Both the position numbers and the translations under genes were made by a program. The notes beneath the pieces are model-generated. The model saw only the letters and a program-made list of their open reading frames with translations. It was not told where the DNA came from and did not search any database. Shown in pieces: positions 43,012 through 51,239 of a DNA stretch of 64,000 bases. The stretch's first letter is position 1. Every line of letters begins with the position of its first letter. This DNA comes from Thermoplasmatales archaeon (GTDB taxonomy: Archaea > Thermoplasmatota > Thermoplasmata > Methanomassiliicoccales > Methanomethylophilaceae), in the NCBI GenBank assembly GCA_012520845.1, contig JAAYNL010000003.1:62001-126000 (forward strand), read 5' to 3'.

Positions 43012-44541
43012 ATGGAGGTGCTCAGGTGCAAATACTGCGGCGCGCCCCTCGATCGGGGCGACGTGGAGGCCGACACGCCCTACGTGACCTGCCGCAGCTG
43101 CGGCACGACGCAGCAGCGCATAGACGCGAAGGCGTACCTCGACCAGGTCATGGCGCAGGTAAGGTCCTGGGTGAGCAGCGCCATGCCCGGCGGCTTCTCC
43201 ATGACGCAGGTGGAAAACGTTGATTCCATCGCCAGGCACAACATTTTCGTCACCAACGTCAAACCCCGCGTCACGGCCGAGATGGCGGAATACCGTTTCG
43301 CGGCCAACGCGCTCATGTCGAACCCCCTGTTCGTCCTGCCCTTCTCCGTCGACGGCACGGCGAAACCGGCGCACACCCCGGCGGCGGCCTTCGAGCTCGA
43401 CGCCAAGATAAAGAGCCTCTCGCCCCTGGCCGTCGACACGACGGACCGGGCGGAGATGGCCGCCGCCGGCAACCTCGCCAGGGCGTACGCCCTGATAATA
43501 AACAACGTCAACCTCATGCGCGAGGACAAGCCGGGGCGCTACGTCATGATGGGCAACAACTTCAGCCAGGCGTCGGAGGCGTTGGCAAAGGCGAGCGGGT
43601 ACGAGCAGGTGTCCAAACGCCTCGGTGCCCTGGCGGACGCCTGCAAGGGCTGCGAGAAGGTCCTCAACGGGGACCCGGCCGGGAGCGTGTCCCATTTCGA
43701 CAGGGGGGTGGCCGCCCTCCGGGACGTGAAGTCCGGCATCTTTTCCACGCCGGCCGTCGCCGTGATGCTCCAGGGGGTGGAAAAGGAACTCTCCCAGGTG
43801 GGCATCGCCGCCGAGGTCGCGAGGAGCGCCCAGGCGACGGGCATGGACGCCCTGAAGGCGTTTTCCGCGCTCAGCGGGATAACCAAGATCGAATACCCGA
43901 ACGTCAGCGGCTGGAACATCCTTCGGAGCAAGGGGCGCAACGCCGAGATTTTCGACCTGGCCATCGAGGCGATCAAGGCAAGGTCGGGCGAGGGCACCAT
44001 TCCCGTGGCGCCGGGGGACGGCGACGTGCTCTACCCGTTCTGGGACATCGACCTCAGGTACAGTTTCACCACGGGGGCGCTGTGGTCCAAGAAAAGCGTC
44101 GAGGTGCGCGAGGACATCCTCGTCCCCGCGGATTTCACCGTCGACAGGATATGCCTCGCCGACCCCTCTTCCGGGCTCACGGACATATTCTCGCCCAAGG
44201 TGAAAAAGGACCTCCTCGGGAGCCTGAAGGGTACCGAGAAAAGCATAAGCGCCGGCGAGGGGATAGGGCTGCTGTCCGAGTCGGCGAGGCCCAACAGCCC
44301 GGGCGGCCGGCGCATCATAATACCCCTGAGCACCAAGAAGGAGGCGGAGCAGCTGACGGAGAATTATCTGACGCAGCGGGAATCCACCCACAGCAAGCTG
44401 AAGCTCACGAAGCCCTTCGTGAAACAGCTGATCTACGTGCCGTGCAGGGTATCCGGCACGTCCCTGGTCGTGGGGGGGTTCGGCTCCCTCTTGCCCCAAA
44501 GGGTGATGAGGGCCGACGTGAGGGAACTGGTTATCGTATGA
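43012..44541 (+). CDS. Zinc-ribbon protein of the SPFH operon (possibly YdjG-like)
   Basis: A 509-residue protein. An N-terminal TFIIB-like zinc ribbon (CKYCGAPL, then CRSCGTTQ, residues 6-32) is followed by a long alpha/beta region. A beta-rich C-terminal half contains YPFWDIDLRYSFTTGALW and LVPADFTVDRICLADPSSG. No TM segment is evident. The plan of zinc ribbon plus large beta domain, next to an SPFH gene, recalls B. subtilis YdjG, which lies between pspA and ydjI; this link is inference from context. A second zinc-like pair is not seen. Confidence 0.75.
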   Translation: MEVLRCKYCGAPLDRGDVEADTPYVTCRSCGTTQQRIDAKAYLDQVMAQVRSWVSSAMPGGFSMTQVENVDSIARHNIFVTNVKPRVTAEMAEYRFAANALMSNPLFVLPFSVDGTAKPAHTPAAAFELDAKIKSLSPLAVDTTDRAEMAAAGNLARAYALIINNVNLMREDKPGRYVMMGNNFSQASEALAKASGYEQVSKRLGALADACKGCEKVLNGDPAGSVSHFDRGVAALRDVKSGIFSTPAVAVMLQGVEKELSQVGIAAEVARSAQATGMDALKAFSALSGITKIEYPNVSGWNILRSKGRNAEIFDLAIEAIKARSGEGTIPVAPGDGDVLYPFWDIDLRYSFTTGALWSKKSVEVREDILVPADFTVDRICLADPSSGLTDIFSPKVKKDLLGSLKGTEKSISAGEGIGLLSESARPNSPGGRRIIIPLSTKKEAEQLTENYLTQRESTHSKLKLTKPFVKQLIYVPCRVSGTSLVVGGFGSLLPQRVMRADVRELVIV

Positions 44542-44556
44542 AGGAGGATCGATGAA

Positions 44557-44928
44557 ATGACTGGTAAGGAGACAATGGCGCAAAGGACGTTGGACGCGAT
44601 AACCGCCGTGGCGACCCTGATCGCCCTGGCCCTGGGGCTCACGGCCTACATCGTCACGGACAAGGGGGCGCTCATAGCGGTGTGGGTGGTGCTGGCGGTC
44701 ATGGGCGTCGTGCTGGCGGCGACGTCCCTGGTCCAGACCGACTCCCCGGGGGATTACGGCCCCTCGCAGAGCAACTACAGGTTCGCCCTCGGCGCCGTGA
44801 TGCTGATAGCGGGCGCCGTGGGCTACATCGCGACGTTTTCGGACGCCGGGGCGGCGGTCACGCTGCTCGTGGCGATACTGGCGATAGCCGTCCTCGCCGC
44901 CATACTGACAATCAAGAACAGGAAGTGA
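44557..44928 (+). CDS. Four-TM membrane protein of the SPFH operon
   Basis: A 123-residue integral membrane protein with four hydrophobic helices (about 15-34, 38-57, 74-92 and 95-118). A polar loop between helices two and three reads QTDSPGDYGPSQSNY. The basic C-terminus is KNRK. GGAGGATCGATGAA precedes the start. It is the likely membrane anchor of the set. No family recognised. Confidence 0.75.
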   Translation: MTGKETMAQRTLDAITAVATLIALALGLTAYIVTDKGALIAVWVVLAVMGVVLAATSLVQTDSPGDYGPSQSNYRFALGAVMLIAGAVGYIATFSDAGAAVTLLVAILAIAVLAAILTIKNRK

Positions 44929-44933
44929 ACACA

Positions 44934-45473
44934 ATGGGCATAGACAAGACCGTTGGGCAAAGGATGAAGGACAACCAGTCCCTCATCGAACGCATCGCGC
45001 TCTACATCCCCATATACAGGGGATACAAGCAGAAGAACCTCCGCAGGGACGAGGACCGGGCGGTCAGGCAGGAAGTCGCCAGGGCCCTGGAGGGGACGAA
45101 GATCGACCTGGGGACCATACACCGGGCCGTGATCGACGACCCGGGGCTGATGAGGGACGTCGACAGGATCAGGGCGAAGGTGGACAGATACCACACCTCG
45201 GTCAAAAAAGCCGTCAACGGCTACAGCGGCTGGCACGCCTCCGTGAAGATCATGGAGGCGGAACTGGAGATGCTCATCCGGTGGGACGCCGCCCTGATCG
45301 ACGGCGTGAAGGAACTCAGGGAGGAGACCGCGGCCCTCCTGGCCAGCGTGGACGCCGGCGAATACGCCATAAAGGCCGACCTGAGGAAACTGGAGGGGAC
45401 CGTGGACTTCATGACCGAGCAGTACAACCAGAGGGACGCGGTCATGAGGGGGTTCGCGGAGGACAAGGAGTGA
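44934..45473 (+). CDS. Coiled-coil protein of the SPFH operon (PspA-like position)
   Basis: A 179-residue mostly helical protein. An amphipathic N-terminus (GIDKTVGQRMKDNQSLIERI) leads to a short hydrophobic patch (ALYIPIYRGY) and the basic KQKNLRRDEDRAVRQEV. Extended charged helices follow, with a long coiled coil near 130-175. GGAAGTGA lies ahead of the ATG, with five-base gaps on both sides. Its place beside an SPFH gene is that of PspA (YdjF) in B. subtilis. The sequence is not obviously PspA, and a functional analogue is the most I would propose. Confidence 0.72.
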   Translation: MGIDKTVGQRMKDNQSLIERIALYIPIYRGYKQKNLRRDEDRAVRQEVARALEGTKIDLGTIHRAVIDDPGLMRDVDRIRAKVDRYHTSVKKAVNGYSGWHASVKIMEAELEMLIRWDAALIDGVKELREETAALLASVDAGEYAIKADLRKLEGTVDFMTEQYNQRDAVMRGFAEDKE

Positions 45474-45478
45474 TTTGA

Positions 45479-46552
45479 ATGACGACCAAGAAAACCAACG
45501 TGGTGAACTGGGCGACCCAGGGGCCGGACGACATAGTGTACAGGCACGAGAGGGACGACCTCAGGACCATCACCTCGGTGACGGTCCCGGAACACGCGGT
45601 GGCCCTCTTCATCAGGGACGGCCAGCTGGCCGGGGCGCTGGAGCCGGGGAGGCACATAATAACGTCGGCCAACGTGCCGTGGCTGACGAAGCTGCACAAC
45701 ATCGCACTCGGGTACAAGGAGACGCCGTTCAAGGTGCAGATCATCTACGTCTCGCTGAAGATATTCAACGGCAAGTGGGGCATCCGCGGGATGATCAAGG
45801 CGGCCCCGGGCTACGACGTGCCGATCGTCCTCATGTCCAACGGGGATTTCCAGTTCCGCATCAAGGATCCGGCGGTGTTCTTCACCCAGGTCCTCGGCGG
45901 CATGGCGAGCTGCAGCACCGCGGACGTCAACGCCTTCATGAGGAGCTTCATCAACGAGCAGATCACCCAACAGCTCACCAAGCAGTACTTCATGGAGGTC
46001 TACGCGAACCTCGAGGCGGCGTCCACCTCGAGCAAGGTGCTCATAGAGCCGTACTTCGAGCAGAGGGGCATAGAGCTGCTTTCGCTGAAGATATCCGAGC
46101 TCAGGACGACGGACGAGGACCAGCAGAAGATATTCGAGTACCTGCAGTTCACCTCCAAGGACGGCGAGGCGTTCAAGAGGTACGGCGTCATGGAACGCAT
46201 GGCGGATGCCGTCGGCGAATCCGAGGGCGGCGCGGCCATCGGCACGGGCATGCTCCTGTTCCCGCAGATGTTCCAGCAGATGCAGCAGCAACAGGCCATG
46301 CAGCAACAGCAGGCGCCCAAGGTGCTCTGCCCCCACTGCGGCAATCCCAACGACTTCCCGTACAGGTTCTGCGGGAACTGCGGGCAGCCGTCGCCCCAGA
46401 CCCAGGCCGCCGCCCAGCCGGCGCGCGCGCCGGCCCCGGCCGCCGCGGGGGGCGGGAAGGCGTTCAGCGCCTGCCCCTACTGCGGAGAGAGCCTCGCCGG
46501 GCTGAAGAAGACGCCGAAGTTCTGCCCCTACTGCTCCGAAGAGCTGGGATGA
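45479..46552 (+). CDS. SPFH-domain protein with two C-terminal zinc ribbons (YdjI-like)
   Basis: A 357-residue protein of the SPFH 'virion core protein'/YdjI branch. The SPFH domain covers about 25-225 (SVTVPEHAVALFIRDGQLAG, LEPGRHIITSANVPWLTKL). A Gln-rich linker (QQMQQQQAMQQQQ) leads to zinc ribbon one (CPHCGNPND with CGNCG). An Ala/Pro linker and zinc ribbon two (CPYCGESL with CPYC) complete the protein. SPFH proteins form oligomeric membrane-associated platforms. It is the last gene of the operon and is followed by a long hairpin. It lacks an N-terminal TM, so anchoring probably depends on the four-TM partner. Confidence 0.88.
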   Translation: MTTKKTNVVNWATQGPDDIVYRHERDDLRTITSVTVPEHAVALFIRDGQLAGALEPGRHIITSANVPWLTKLHNIALGYKETPFKVQIIYVSLKIFNGKWGIRGMIKAAPGYDVPIVLMSNGDFQFRIKDPAVFFTQVLGGMASCSTADVNAFMRSFINEQITQQLTKQYFMEVYANLEAASTSSKVLIEPYFEQRGIELLSLKISELRTTDEDQQKIFEYLQFTSKDGEAFKRYGVMERMADAVGESEGGAAIGTGMLLFPQMFQQMQQQQAMQQQQAPKVLCPHCGNPNDFPYRFCGNCGQPSPQTQAAAQPARAPAPAAAGGGKAFSACPYCGESLAGLKKTPKFCPYCSEELG

Positions 46553-46556
46553 CCAG

Positions 46557-46592
46557 CCCCGCGGTCCCCGGCGTCCCCGGGGACCGCAGGGG
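46557..46592. terminator. Long hairpin terminator of the SPFH operon
   Basis: CCCCGCGGTCCCCG (46557-46570) pairs with CGGGGACCGC(A)GGGG (46578-46592) to give a 14-bp stem with one bulged A and a 7-base loop. It starts four bases after the stop codon. It is the strongest inverted repeat I found in the window. Confidence 0.65.
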
Positions 46593-46621
46593 TTAAACCG
46601 TGGCACCGTCTACCGGGTGGC

Positions 46622-47098
46622 ATGTCCAAAGGGAAGGCGGCCGGCGGCAAAACCAGGGTGCTGTTCGTCGACGAGACGAACGACCTGCAGTCTCAGATAG
46701 CGGAATACTTCCTTCTGGAGAGGTACGGCGATCTGTACGAAGCGTACAGCGCCGGCCCCAACCACGACTGCATCGACTGCGACCTCCTGTCCGTGATGTA
46801 CCGGGAGGGCCTCGACATACGCCGCAACATCTCCAAGGATTTCGCCTCCGAGAGCGTGCCCGCGGAGGTGGACTACATCGTGTTCCTGGAGAAGGCGACC
46901 CACGACCGCGTCAAGGACGCCGTCCCCTGGGATGCCCCCCACATCCTGAAGGACTTCGGCAGGAAGGACGGCTTCGCCGACGCGGAGGACGCCGCCGCCC
47001 AGTACCAGTCCTACAAGGATCTGATAGGGAGGGTCGCCGCCTGGGTCGACGAGGCGTTCGCCGACCCCGGCAAACTGGGCGAACTCGTGGTCAGATGA
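46622..47098 (+). CDS. LMW phosphatase/arsenate-reductase-fold protein lacking the catalytic cysteine
   Basis: A 158-residue Rossmann-type protein that aligns with the low-molecular-weight phosphotyrosine phosphatase start VLFVCTGNSCRSQMAE. Here it reads VLFVDETNDLQSQIAE (13-28), so the nucleophile Cys is Asp17 and the P-loop Arg is Gln23. DYIVFLEKATHDRVKDA corresponds to the second half of the fold. It is therefore very likely inactive as a phosphatase and may be a binding or regulatory protein. A GTTAAACC TATA-like box 25 bases ahead implies a leaderless message. It overlaps tsr3 by ATGA. Confidence 0.75.
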   Translation: MSKGKAAGGKTRVLFVDETNDLQSQIAEYFLLERYGDLYEAYSAGPNHDCIDCDLLSVMYREGLDIRRNISKDFASESVPAEVDYIVFLEKATHDRVKDAVPWDAPHILKDFGRKDGFADAEDAAAQYQSYKDLIGRVAAWVDEAFADPGKLGELVVR

Positions 47099-47604
47099 TT
47101 CCGGTCTTCGTCTACGACGGCTGCCAGTGCGACCCGAAAAAATGCACCGCGAAGCGGATGGCCAAGTTCGGCCTTGCGAAACCCATCTCCAGGCCGTCCC
47201 ACGCGCCCCCCGGCGCCGTCGTCCTCTCCCCCTTCGCCGAGAAGGCCTTCTCCAGGGAGGACGCCCGCCACGCGGCCAGGGGCCTCGTCGTGGTGGACGT
47301 CACCTGGTCGAACATAGACTCCTTCCCGCGTTTCCGCGGCGGCAGGGAAAGGGCCCTGCCGTACCTGCTGGCGGCCAACCCCGTGAATTGGGGCCGGCCC
47401 TTCGAGCTGAACAGCGCCGAGGCGGTCCTGGCCGCCCTGACGATTCTGGGCGAGGGGGACCAGGCGTCCGAGTTCGTCGGCCGCTTCAACTGGGGCCCGG
47501 AATTCCTCAGGCTGAACGGGGCCCTTCTCGAGGCCTACGCCGGGGCAAGGGACAGTGGGGAGGTGGCGGGAATCCAGAAAAAATACCTGGATTCCCTCGA
47601 ATGA
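47095..47604 (+). CDS. tsr3: rRNA aminocarboxypropyltransferase Tsr3 (DUF367)
   Basis: Tsr3 transfers the aminocarboxypropyl group from SAM to a hypermodified uridine/pseudouridine in small-subunit rRNA. The 169-residue protein has the family pattern: DGCQCDPKKCTAKRMAKFGLA near the N-terminus, VVVDVTWSNIDSF, then RALPYLLAANPVNWGRPFEL with the conserved SAM-site LLAANPVNYG-type motif, and LNSAEAVLAAL. The ATG overlaps the stop of the upstream phosphatase-fold gene, linking the two. Confidence 0.92.
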   Translation: MIPVFVYDGCQCDPKKCTAKRMAKFGLAKPISRPSHAPPGAVVLSPFAEKAFSREDARHAARGLVVVDVTWSNIDSFPRFRGGRERALPYLLAANPVNWGRPFELNSAEAVLAALTILGEGDQASEFVGRFNWGPEFLRLNGALLEAYAGARDSGEVAGIQKKYLDSLE

Positions 47605-47606
47605 GT

Positions 47607-48008
47607 TTAGACGCCGAACCAGCCCTTGGTGTTCTTCCTGGTCATGTAGAACAGGACGATCAGGGCGATCAGGAGGCCCAGGGCGGCGGAAACGTTGCCC
47701 AACGCCAGGTTGACCAGGCCCATGGCCGCGCTGAGGCCGTAGACTATGACGGTGAGCCACCATGCCCAGGTCTTCCCGGAGAAAAGCCCGACGCCGACGA
47801 CGATGATCAGCAGCCCCAGGACGAGGGCCACGGCGCCGACCGCCGCCGCGCTGAGGCCCAGGGCCTCGGCGTCCTCGCCGCCGAGGGCGACGGCGGTCCC
47901 GCCGGTAATCATGATCAAACCGCTTGCGGCCACGAGCAACCCGCCCAATATCGACAGTATCGCGATGATCGAGAGCAGGATCGGCCTATCGTAATCCCTT
48001 CTTGACAT
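47607..48008 (-). CDS. Four-TM membrane protein
   Basis: A 133-residue integral membrane protein with four hydrophobic helices (about 10-33, 48-72, 78-98, 103-122). The second and third carry Gly/Val-rich faces, and the C-terminus is TRKNTKGWFGV. A basic head (MSRRDYDR) suggests an inside N-terminus. A TATA-like GCTTTATAC centred 28 bases before the ATG implies a leaderless transcript. It converges on tsr3 with a two-base gap. It resembles widespread small archaeal membrane proteins without assigned function. Confidence 0.75.
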   Translation of the reverse strand: MSRRDYDRPILLSIIAILSILGGLLVAASGLIMITGGTAVALGGEDAEALGLSAAAVGAVALVLGLLIIVVGVGLFSGKTWAWWLTVIVYGLSAAMGLVNLALGNVSAALGLLIALIVLFYMTRKNTKGWFGV

Positions 48009-48110
48009 GTGTTTCCCGTATTGCGGGGCGGGGGTATAAAGCAGTGGCGACGGCGCGGGTGGGGGCGGGGCGATACATCTTTTAGCCGAGGAGCGCAATG
48101 GGGACGGGTC

Positions 48111-48362
48111 ATGATGGCGGACATAGTGAGGTTCGTGTGGGGCGTCTTCGGCGACGAGACCCTGACCACCGCGGAGGTGGAGGAGAGGCTGGACGTGATG
48201 TTCGGCTACAGGTGCCCCGACGACATGGCCAAGACCATGGCCAAATTCAGGAAGGCGGGCCTGGTGAAGGGGGAGGTATCCATGGAGCGCGGCGGTTGGG
48301 TGTGGTGGGTCGACGACGAATGCCGCTCCGCGGACCTGTCCGCTATCGCATGGCCGGGGTGA
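48111..48362 (+). CDS. Small winged-helix-like protein upstream of mcm
   Basis: An 83-residue protein that looks like one winged helix. Helix one is ADIVRFVWGVF, the turn-helix is TTAEVEERLDVMFG, and the recognition-like helix is DDMAKTMAKFRKAGLVKG. A two-strand wing follows, rich in Trp (GGWVWWVDD). The start is the first of two adjacent ATGs; a TATA-like CTTTTAG lies about 30 bases upstream. Four bases separate its stop from the mcm ATG, so it is co-transcribed with the replicative helicase and may regulate or bind it. Confidence 0.7.
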   Translation: MMADIVRFVWGVFGDETLTTAEVEERLDVMFGYRCPDDMAKTMAKFRKAGLVKGEVSMERGGWVWWVDDECRSADLSAIAWPG

Positions 48363-48366
48363 TCGA

Positions 48367-50934
48367 ATGGCGATGAAATTCCAGGACAACGAGATAGCGG
48401 CGGGCTGGGAGGCGGTCTTAGCCAAGGACGACTACCGCCTCCAGATGAGGGAGGTGCAATCCAGGTACCCGGACAAGAAGAGCATCGAGGTAAGGTACGC
48501 CGACCTGGACGCGTTCAACCCGGACCTGGCGCTCTACATTCTGGAGAACCCGGACCTGGGGATGCGGATGGGCAAAAAGGCCCTGATGGGCCTCATGCCC
48601 TCCACCTGGGACCCGACGGACGTAATCAACCTCAGGCTTAGGGAGCTGCCGAAGGACGTGCACGTCGAGGTCAGGGACCTCAGGGCGAAGCACCTCGGCA
48701 AACTCGTGTCCGTGTCCGGCCTGGTGAGGAAGGCGACCCTGCCAAAGCCGCGCCTGACCAAGGCGGTCTTCCGGTGCTCCAACTGCGGCCTGGAGACCAC
48801 CGTGGTGCAGGAGGGCATGTACATGACGGAACCGTCGATGTGCGCCAACGAGGGATGCAACAAACGCGCCCTCCGCTTCATACCGGACCTCGAGGCGTCG
48901 GAATACATAGACACGCAGAAGGTCGAGGTGCAGGAGAACCCCGAGGGGCTCAGGGGCGGCGCCCAGCCCGAGAGGATCACCGGCTTCATAGAGGACGACA
49001 TCTCCGGCCACGTCGCCCCGGGCAACAGGGTGACCATGAACGGGATAATCAAATCGGCCCAGAAGACCGAGAGGGACAAGACCACCGTCTTCGAGATCCA
49101 CATGGACGTGATGTCCGTGGAGTCCGACAGGCACGAATACGACGAGATAGAGATAACGCCCGAGGACGAGAGGAAAATCATAGAGACGTCCAGGGACCCC
49201 GCCCTCATGGACAACATCGTCAAATCGATCTCCCCGACCATTTTCGGCCTGGAGCGGGAGAAGGAGGCCGTCGCCCTCCAGCTCTTCGGCGGGTCCCACA
49301 AGGAGATGGACGACGGCACGACCATCAGGGGCGACATACATATTCTGCTGATAGGCGACCCCGGCGTGGCGAAGTCCCAGCTGCTCAGGTACATGAGCGG
49401 CCTCGCCCCCAGGGGCATATACGCTTCCGGCAAGTCCGCCTCCGCCGCCGGCCTCTGCGTCCACCCGGACACCGCCGTGGTTTTGGAGAAGGGGACGGTG
49501 CCCATCGGGAAATTCGTGGAGTCCCACGCCGACGGGTTCGAGGAGTACCGGCCCGGCATCTGGAGAAGGGGGTCCGAGGGCCACAGGGCGCTGTCGCTGG
49601 GACCCCTGGGCTCAATGAGGCTCTCCCCCGTCACCCACGTCTGGAGGATCAAGACGCCGGAGAGGCTGGTGCGCGTGACCGTCGAGGACGGGCGCTCCCT
49701 GACGCTCACGCCGGAGACCAAGATGATGGCCTACAGCGATTGCGCCTACGGGTGGGTCGAGGCAAAGGACATGGCCGTCGGCGACTGCGCCATGATGGGG
49801 GACCCCCACATGAGGCCGGCGAACGTCGTTTCCGTGGAATTCCTCGACGAAGGCCTGCCGGAGTACGTCTACGACCTGACGGTGGACCAGAGCCACTCCT
49901 TCGTGGGCAACGGGTTCATAGTGCACAACACCGCCGCCGCGGTCAAGGACGACTTCGGGGACGGCAGGTGGACCCTCGAGGCCGGCGCGCTGGTCCTGGC
50001 GGACATGGGCCTCGCCTGCATCGACGAGCTGGACAAGATGAGCCCCCAGGACAGATCGTCCCTGCACGAGGCGATGGAGTCCCAGAGGATATCCGTGGCC
50101 AAGGCCGGGATCACGGCGACGCTCCAATGCAGGTGCTCCATGCTGGCGGCGGCCAACCCGAAGTACGGCAGGTTCGACGAGAACGAGAAGATTGCCGCCC
50201 AGATCGACCTGCCGCCGGCCCTCATGTCCCGTTTCGACATGATCTTCGTGCTGACGGACAAGCCGGACAGGACCAGGGACAGGAACATCACCGAGCACAT
50301 CCTGGCCGCCCACACCCGGGGACAGGTCAGGATGGCGAAGCCCGGCGACATCGACGAGGTTACGGCCAAGGAGATCATGGAGAGGACCGACAGCATCAAG
50401 CCGGTGTACGACGAGGATTTCCTCAGGAAGTACGTCGCCTACTCCAAGAGGATTATCCCGGTGATGACCGAGGAGGCCAAGCAGATCATCGAGAACGACT
50501 ACCTGTCCATCAGGGGCATGGGGGACGGCAGCAACGCCTCCGTCCCCATAACCGCCAGGCAGCTGGAGGCGTACGTCAGGCTGTCCGAGGCGTCCGCCAG
50601 GGCGAGGCTCAGCAACAGGGTCGAGGCCCAGGACGCCAACCGGGCGGTGGGCCTGGTCAGGTACTACCTGGAGAAGATCGCCGGCACCGCCGACGGGACC
50701 TACGACATCGACAGGGTCGCCTCCGAGTTCACCAGCAAGGACAGGAGCAACGTCAAGGCGATACGCTCCTACATCGTCGCGTACAATTCCGAGGGCGGCG
50801 TGAACATCGAGGAGCTGAAGTCCATCTGCGCCGAGGACGGCATAGGGCCGGACCTCGTGGACAAGGAGGTCGAGAGGCTCAGCAACATCGGCGAGATCTA
50901 CAAGACGAGCGAGGGCAGGTGGAGGATGGTATGA
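48367..50934 (+). CDS. mcm: Replicative helicase MCM, interrupted by a mini-intein
   Basis: The hexameric 3'-5' replicative helicase. The 855-residue precursor would give a 697-residue host protein after splicing. The N-terminal OB and zinc domain has CSNCG paired with CANEGC. The AAA+ module has Walker A GDPGVAKS (330-337), Walker B LACIDELDKM, the arginine finger region LMSRFDMIFVL, and a C-terminal winged helix (about residues 780-855). The intein (residues 364-521) splits SASAAGL from TAAAVKDD, just after Walker A, so the helicase cannot work without splicing. The mcm stop overlaps the DUF424 gene by ATGA. Confidence 0.97.
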   Translation: MAMKFQDNEIAAGWEAVLAKDDYRLQMREVQSRYPDKKSIEVRYADLDAFNPDLALYILENPDLGMRMGKKALMGLMPSTWDPTDVINLRLRELPKDVHVEVRDLRAKHLGKLVSVSGLVRKATLPKPRLTKAVFRCSNCGLETTVVQEGMYMTEPSMCANEGCNKRALRFIPDLEASEYIDTQKVEVQENPEGLRGGAQPERITGFIEDDISGHVAPGNRVTMNGIIKSAQKTERDKTTVFEIHMDVMSVESDRHEYDEIEITPEDERKIIETSRDPALMDNIVKSISPTIFGLEREKEAVALQLFGGSHKEMDDGTTIRGDIHILLIGDPGVAKSQLLRYMSGLAPRGIYASGKSASAAGLCVHPDTAVVLEKGTVPIGKFVESHADGFEEYRPGIWRRGSEGHRALSLGPLGSMRLSPVTHVWRIKTPERLVRVTVEDGRSLTLTPETKMMAYSDCAYGWVEAKDMAVGDCAMMGDPHMRPANVVSVEFLDEGLPEYVYDLTVDQSHSFVGNGFIVHNTAAAVKDDFGDGRWTLEAGALVLADMGLACIDELDKMSPQDRSSLHEAMESQRISVAKAGITATLQCRCSMLAAANPKYGRFDENEKIAAQIDLPPALMSRFDMIFVLTDKPDRTRDRNITEHILAAHTRGQVRMAKPGDIDEVTAKEIMERTDSIKPVYDEDFLRKYVAYSKRIIPVMTEEAKQIIENDYLSIRGMGDGSNASVPITARQLEAYVRLSEASARARLSNRVEAQDANRAVGLVRYYLEKIAGTADGTYDIDRVASEFTSKDRSNVKAIRSYIVAYNSEGGVNIEELKSICAEDGIGPDLVDKEVERLSNIGEIYKTSEGRWRMV
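49456..49929 (+). mobile_element. 158-residue mini-intein in MCM
   Basis: The intein begins with Cys364 (CVHPDTAVV, block A) and ends with VHN521 before host Thr522 (block G). Block F is EYVYDLTVDQSHSFVG. There is no room for a homing endonuclease and no LAGLIDADG motif. Block B reads SLTLTPETKMM, so the usual His of TxxH is Thr. The other splice-site residues (Cys1, penultimate His, Asn, +1 Thr) are intact, suggesting that splicing is retained by a compensated mechanism. Confidence 0.92.
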
Positions 50935-51239
50935 CCTTCGCGATCAAGATGCACAGGGCGGGCCCGGAGATGCTTCTGGCGGCCTGCGACGTGGAGCTGC
51001 TGGGCAGGACATTCTCCGAGGGCGGCGCCCGGATAACGGTCGGCAGGCACTTCTATTTCGGGGAGGAGGCCACCGCCGAGATGCTCGTGGAGAGGATGAG
51101 GTCCGCTACGATAATGAACCTCACGGGGGAGAGGGCCGTGGCCCTGGCCGTGGCCGAGGGGTACGTGGACCCGGAGAGGACCATAACGATACAGGGCGTG
51201 ATACACGCCCAGGCCGTGAGGGCGAAGTGTTCTGTGTAG
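50931..51239 (+). CDS. DUF424 family protein
   Basis: A 102-residue archaeal protein of the DUF424 (COG2412) family. It begins MTFAIKMHRAGPEMLLAACD and has the typical LLGRTFSEGGARITVGRHFYFG and NLTGERAVALAVAEGYVDPE. The location between mcm and nmd3, with ATGA overlap upstream and a 13-base overlap downstream, suggests a role in ribosome or RNA biology. No catalytic site is visible. Confidence 0.88.
   Translation: MTFAIKMHRAGPEMLLAACDVELLGRTFSEGGARITVGRHFYFGEEATAEMLVERMRSATIMNLTGERAVALAVAEGYVDPERTITIQGVIHAQAVRAKCSV

Noticed and set aside
48774-51239. A long plus-strand frame across mcm in another phase
   Set aside because: Only its last 103 codons (50931-51239) are a real gene, DUF424. The part over mcm is low-complexity RG/GH-rich translation of the mcm third-position pattern.
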